From a virus, in IMG/VR virus record IMGVR_UViG_3300023175_000012, positions 51,785 to 115,784 of that record: 64,000 nt of DNA, one strand, 5' to 3'. The notes under the pieces were generated by a model. The model was not told where the DNA came from, made no database searches, and saw nothing but the letters and a program-made list of their open reading frames with translations. The translations under genes and the position numbers were made by a program. Shown here in pieces: positions 63,491 through 64,000 of this stretch (position 1 is the first letter of the stretch; each line of letters starts with the position of its first letter).

Positions 63491-63972
63491 TGGCAACATA
63501 TTTTGTACATAAAGTTGATAAATTAGATCAAGAGTTTGTTGATAGACTAGTTCAAGAACTTGGAGGTGTTTTTGTTAACAGCACAGACGGACTGTCTAAT
63601 AATTTTGAAAGTTACTTATCGTATGTTTCTAATACATATTCAGAAATTTTTATTGTAACTATAGATAATATTCCTGTTTCTGTAATTTTTGGAATTTTAG
63701 ATGCGGAAACTATGCATTTTTATATCCATGGAATTTACAGTATAACACATAATGGAAATAGAGATTACTTATACCAAAAAGAATACTTTGAAATTTGCAA
63801 TAATAAATTCATTGAACTAGGGTATACAGGTAAGACAATTACAACTCTCAAAAAATGGAGAGATGACAACTGGATTAGAAGAGCTTGTACAGAAAATCCT
63901 TTAGCAGAACCCCGTGTGCCTACTATAACAGATACAGATCTAACAACAATTTGGACTTGGTCTTTTTCTTGA
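63490..63972 (+). CDS. Protein of unknown function after the adhesin gene (160 aa)
   Basis: A 160-residue alpha/beta protein, starting MATYFVHKVDKLDQEFVDRL. The core 'EIFIVTIDNIPVSVIFGILD' followed by 'LGYTGKTITTLKKWRDDNWI' faintly recalls GNAT acetyltransferases, but no acetyl-CoA loop is clear. It is coupled by TAATG overlap to the adhesin gene, a usual place for a fibre assembly chaperone, which is the best guess by context. It is the last gene of the operon. Confidence 0.55.
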   Translation: MATYFVHKVDKLDQEFVDRLVQELGGVFVNSTDGLSNNFESYLSYVSNTYSEIFIVTIDNIPVSVIFGILDAETMHFYIHGIYSITHNGNRDYLYQKEYFEICNNKFIELGYTGKTITTLKKWRDDNWIRRACTENPLAEPRVPTITDTDLTTIWTWSFS

Positions 63973-63997
63973 CAATCAAAGCCTGATAGTGTATAAT
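63969..63997 (+). promoter_or_regulatory. Perfect-consensus sigma70 promoter at the right edge
   Basis: TTGACA (63969-63974), exactly 17 nt, TATAAT (63992-63997). It overlaps the stop codon of the preceding gene and must serve an early gene beyond the window. Confidence 0.85.
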
Positions 63998-64000
63998 TAC

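Noticed and set aside
1-64000. tRNA genes, CRISPR arrays, insertion sequences, integrase and attachment sites
   Set aside because: None could be supported; all repeats seen are internal to coding sequences or are short hairpins.

Overview
The window is part of the genome of a T4-like (tevenvirus-type) contractile-tailed phage of the marine kind. It is AT-rich. It encodes recognisable homologues of T4 gp20, gp21, gp22, gp23, gp26, gp46, gp47, gp53, gp55, gp25, gp6, a gp48/54-type protein, a gp5-type hub protein and a gp7-type giant. Long stretches of repeat-rich fibre and baseplate proteins resemble those of cyanophages and SAR11/OM43 phages (family knowledge, not a search result). The host cannot be read directly. 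However, a 23-codon gene matching the PQQ precursor peptide PqqA points to a host that makes pyrroloquinoline quinone, for example a methylotroph such as OM43 (inference).

Layout. (1) 1-7852, minus strand: five virion-protein genes, the first a >1810-residue fibre protein running off the left edge. (2) 7853-8454: a regulatory and RNA island. It holds a structured leader, a roughly 217-nt putative ncRNA with its own sigma70 promoter and terminator, pqqA alone on the plus strand, and a bidirectional terminator. (3) 8455-17896, minus strand: the head block 23-22-21-(gp67-like)-(GT42-like)-(small)-20 followed by a probable tape measure gene. (4) 17975-19053, plus strand: gp26 with a slippery heptamer before its stop codon and a downstream -1 frame ORF, which looks like a tail-assembly-chaperone frameshift. 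(5) 19050-26506, minus strand: two probable internal virion proteins, a 535-nt non-coding region with strong secondary structure, a GIY-YIG endonuclease, a small conserved protein, the 46/47 recombination nuclease and the late sigma factor gp55. (6) 26575-63972, plus strand: the baseplate and fibre operon. It includes a 5005-codon giant wedge protein, two hub proteins carrying different peptidoglycan hydrolases, three tandem fibre paralogues and a second paralogue pair ending in a glycine-rich adhesin-like protein.

Regulation. Near-consensus host sigma70 promoters (TTGACA-N17-TATAAT type) precede gp55 and gp47, the putative ncRNA, and whatever lies beyond the right edge. T4-type late promoters (consensus NATAAATA, often followed by C) precede most structural transcription units. 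The gp55/gp48-54 divergent region joins both types: an early promoter drives the late sigma factor leftward, and a late promoter drives the baseplate operon rightward. The most notable observations are the phage-borne pqqA, the gp26 frameshift, the two GC-richer structured RNA regions, the glycosyltransferase-like gene inside the head cluster and the giant baseplate protein. No tRNA, CRISPR array, insertion sequence or integrase was seen.
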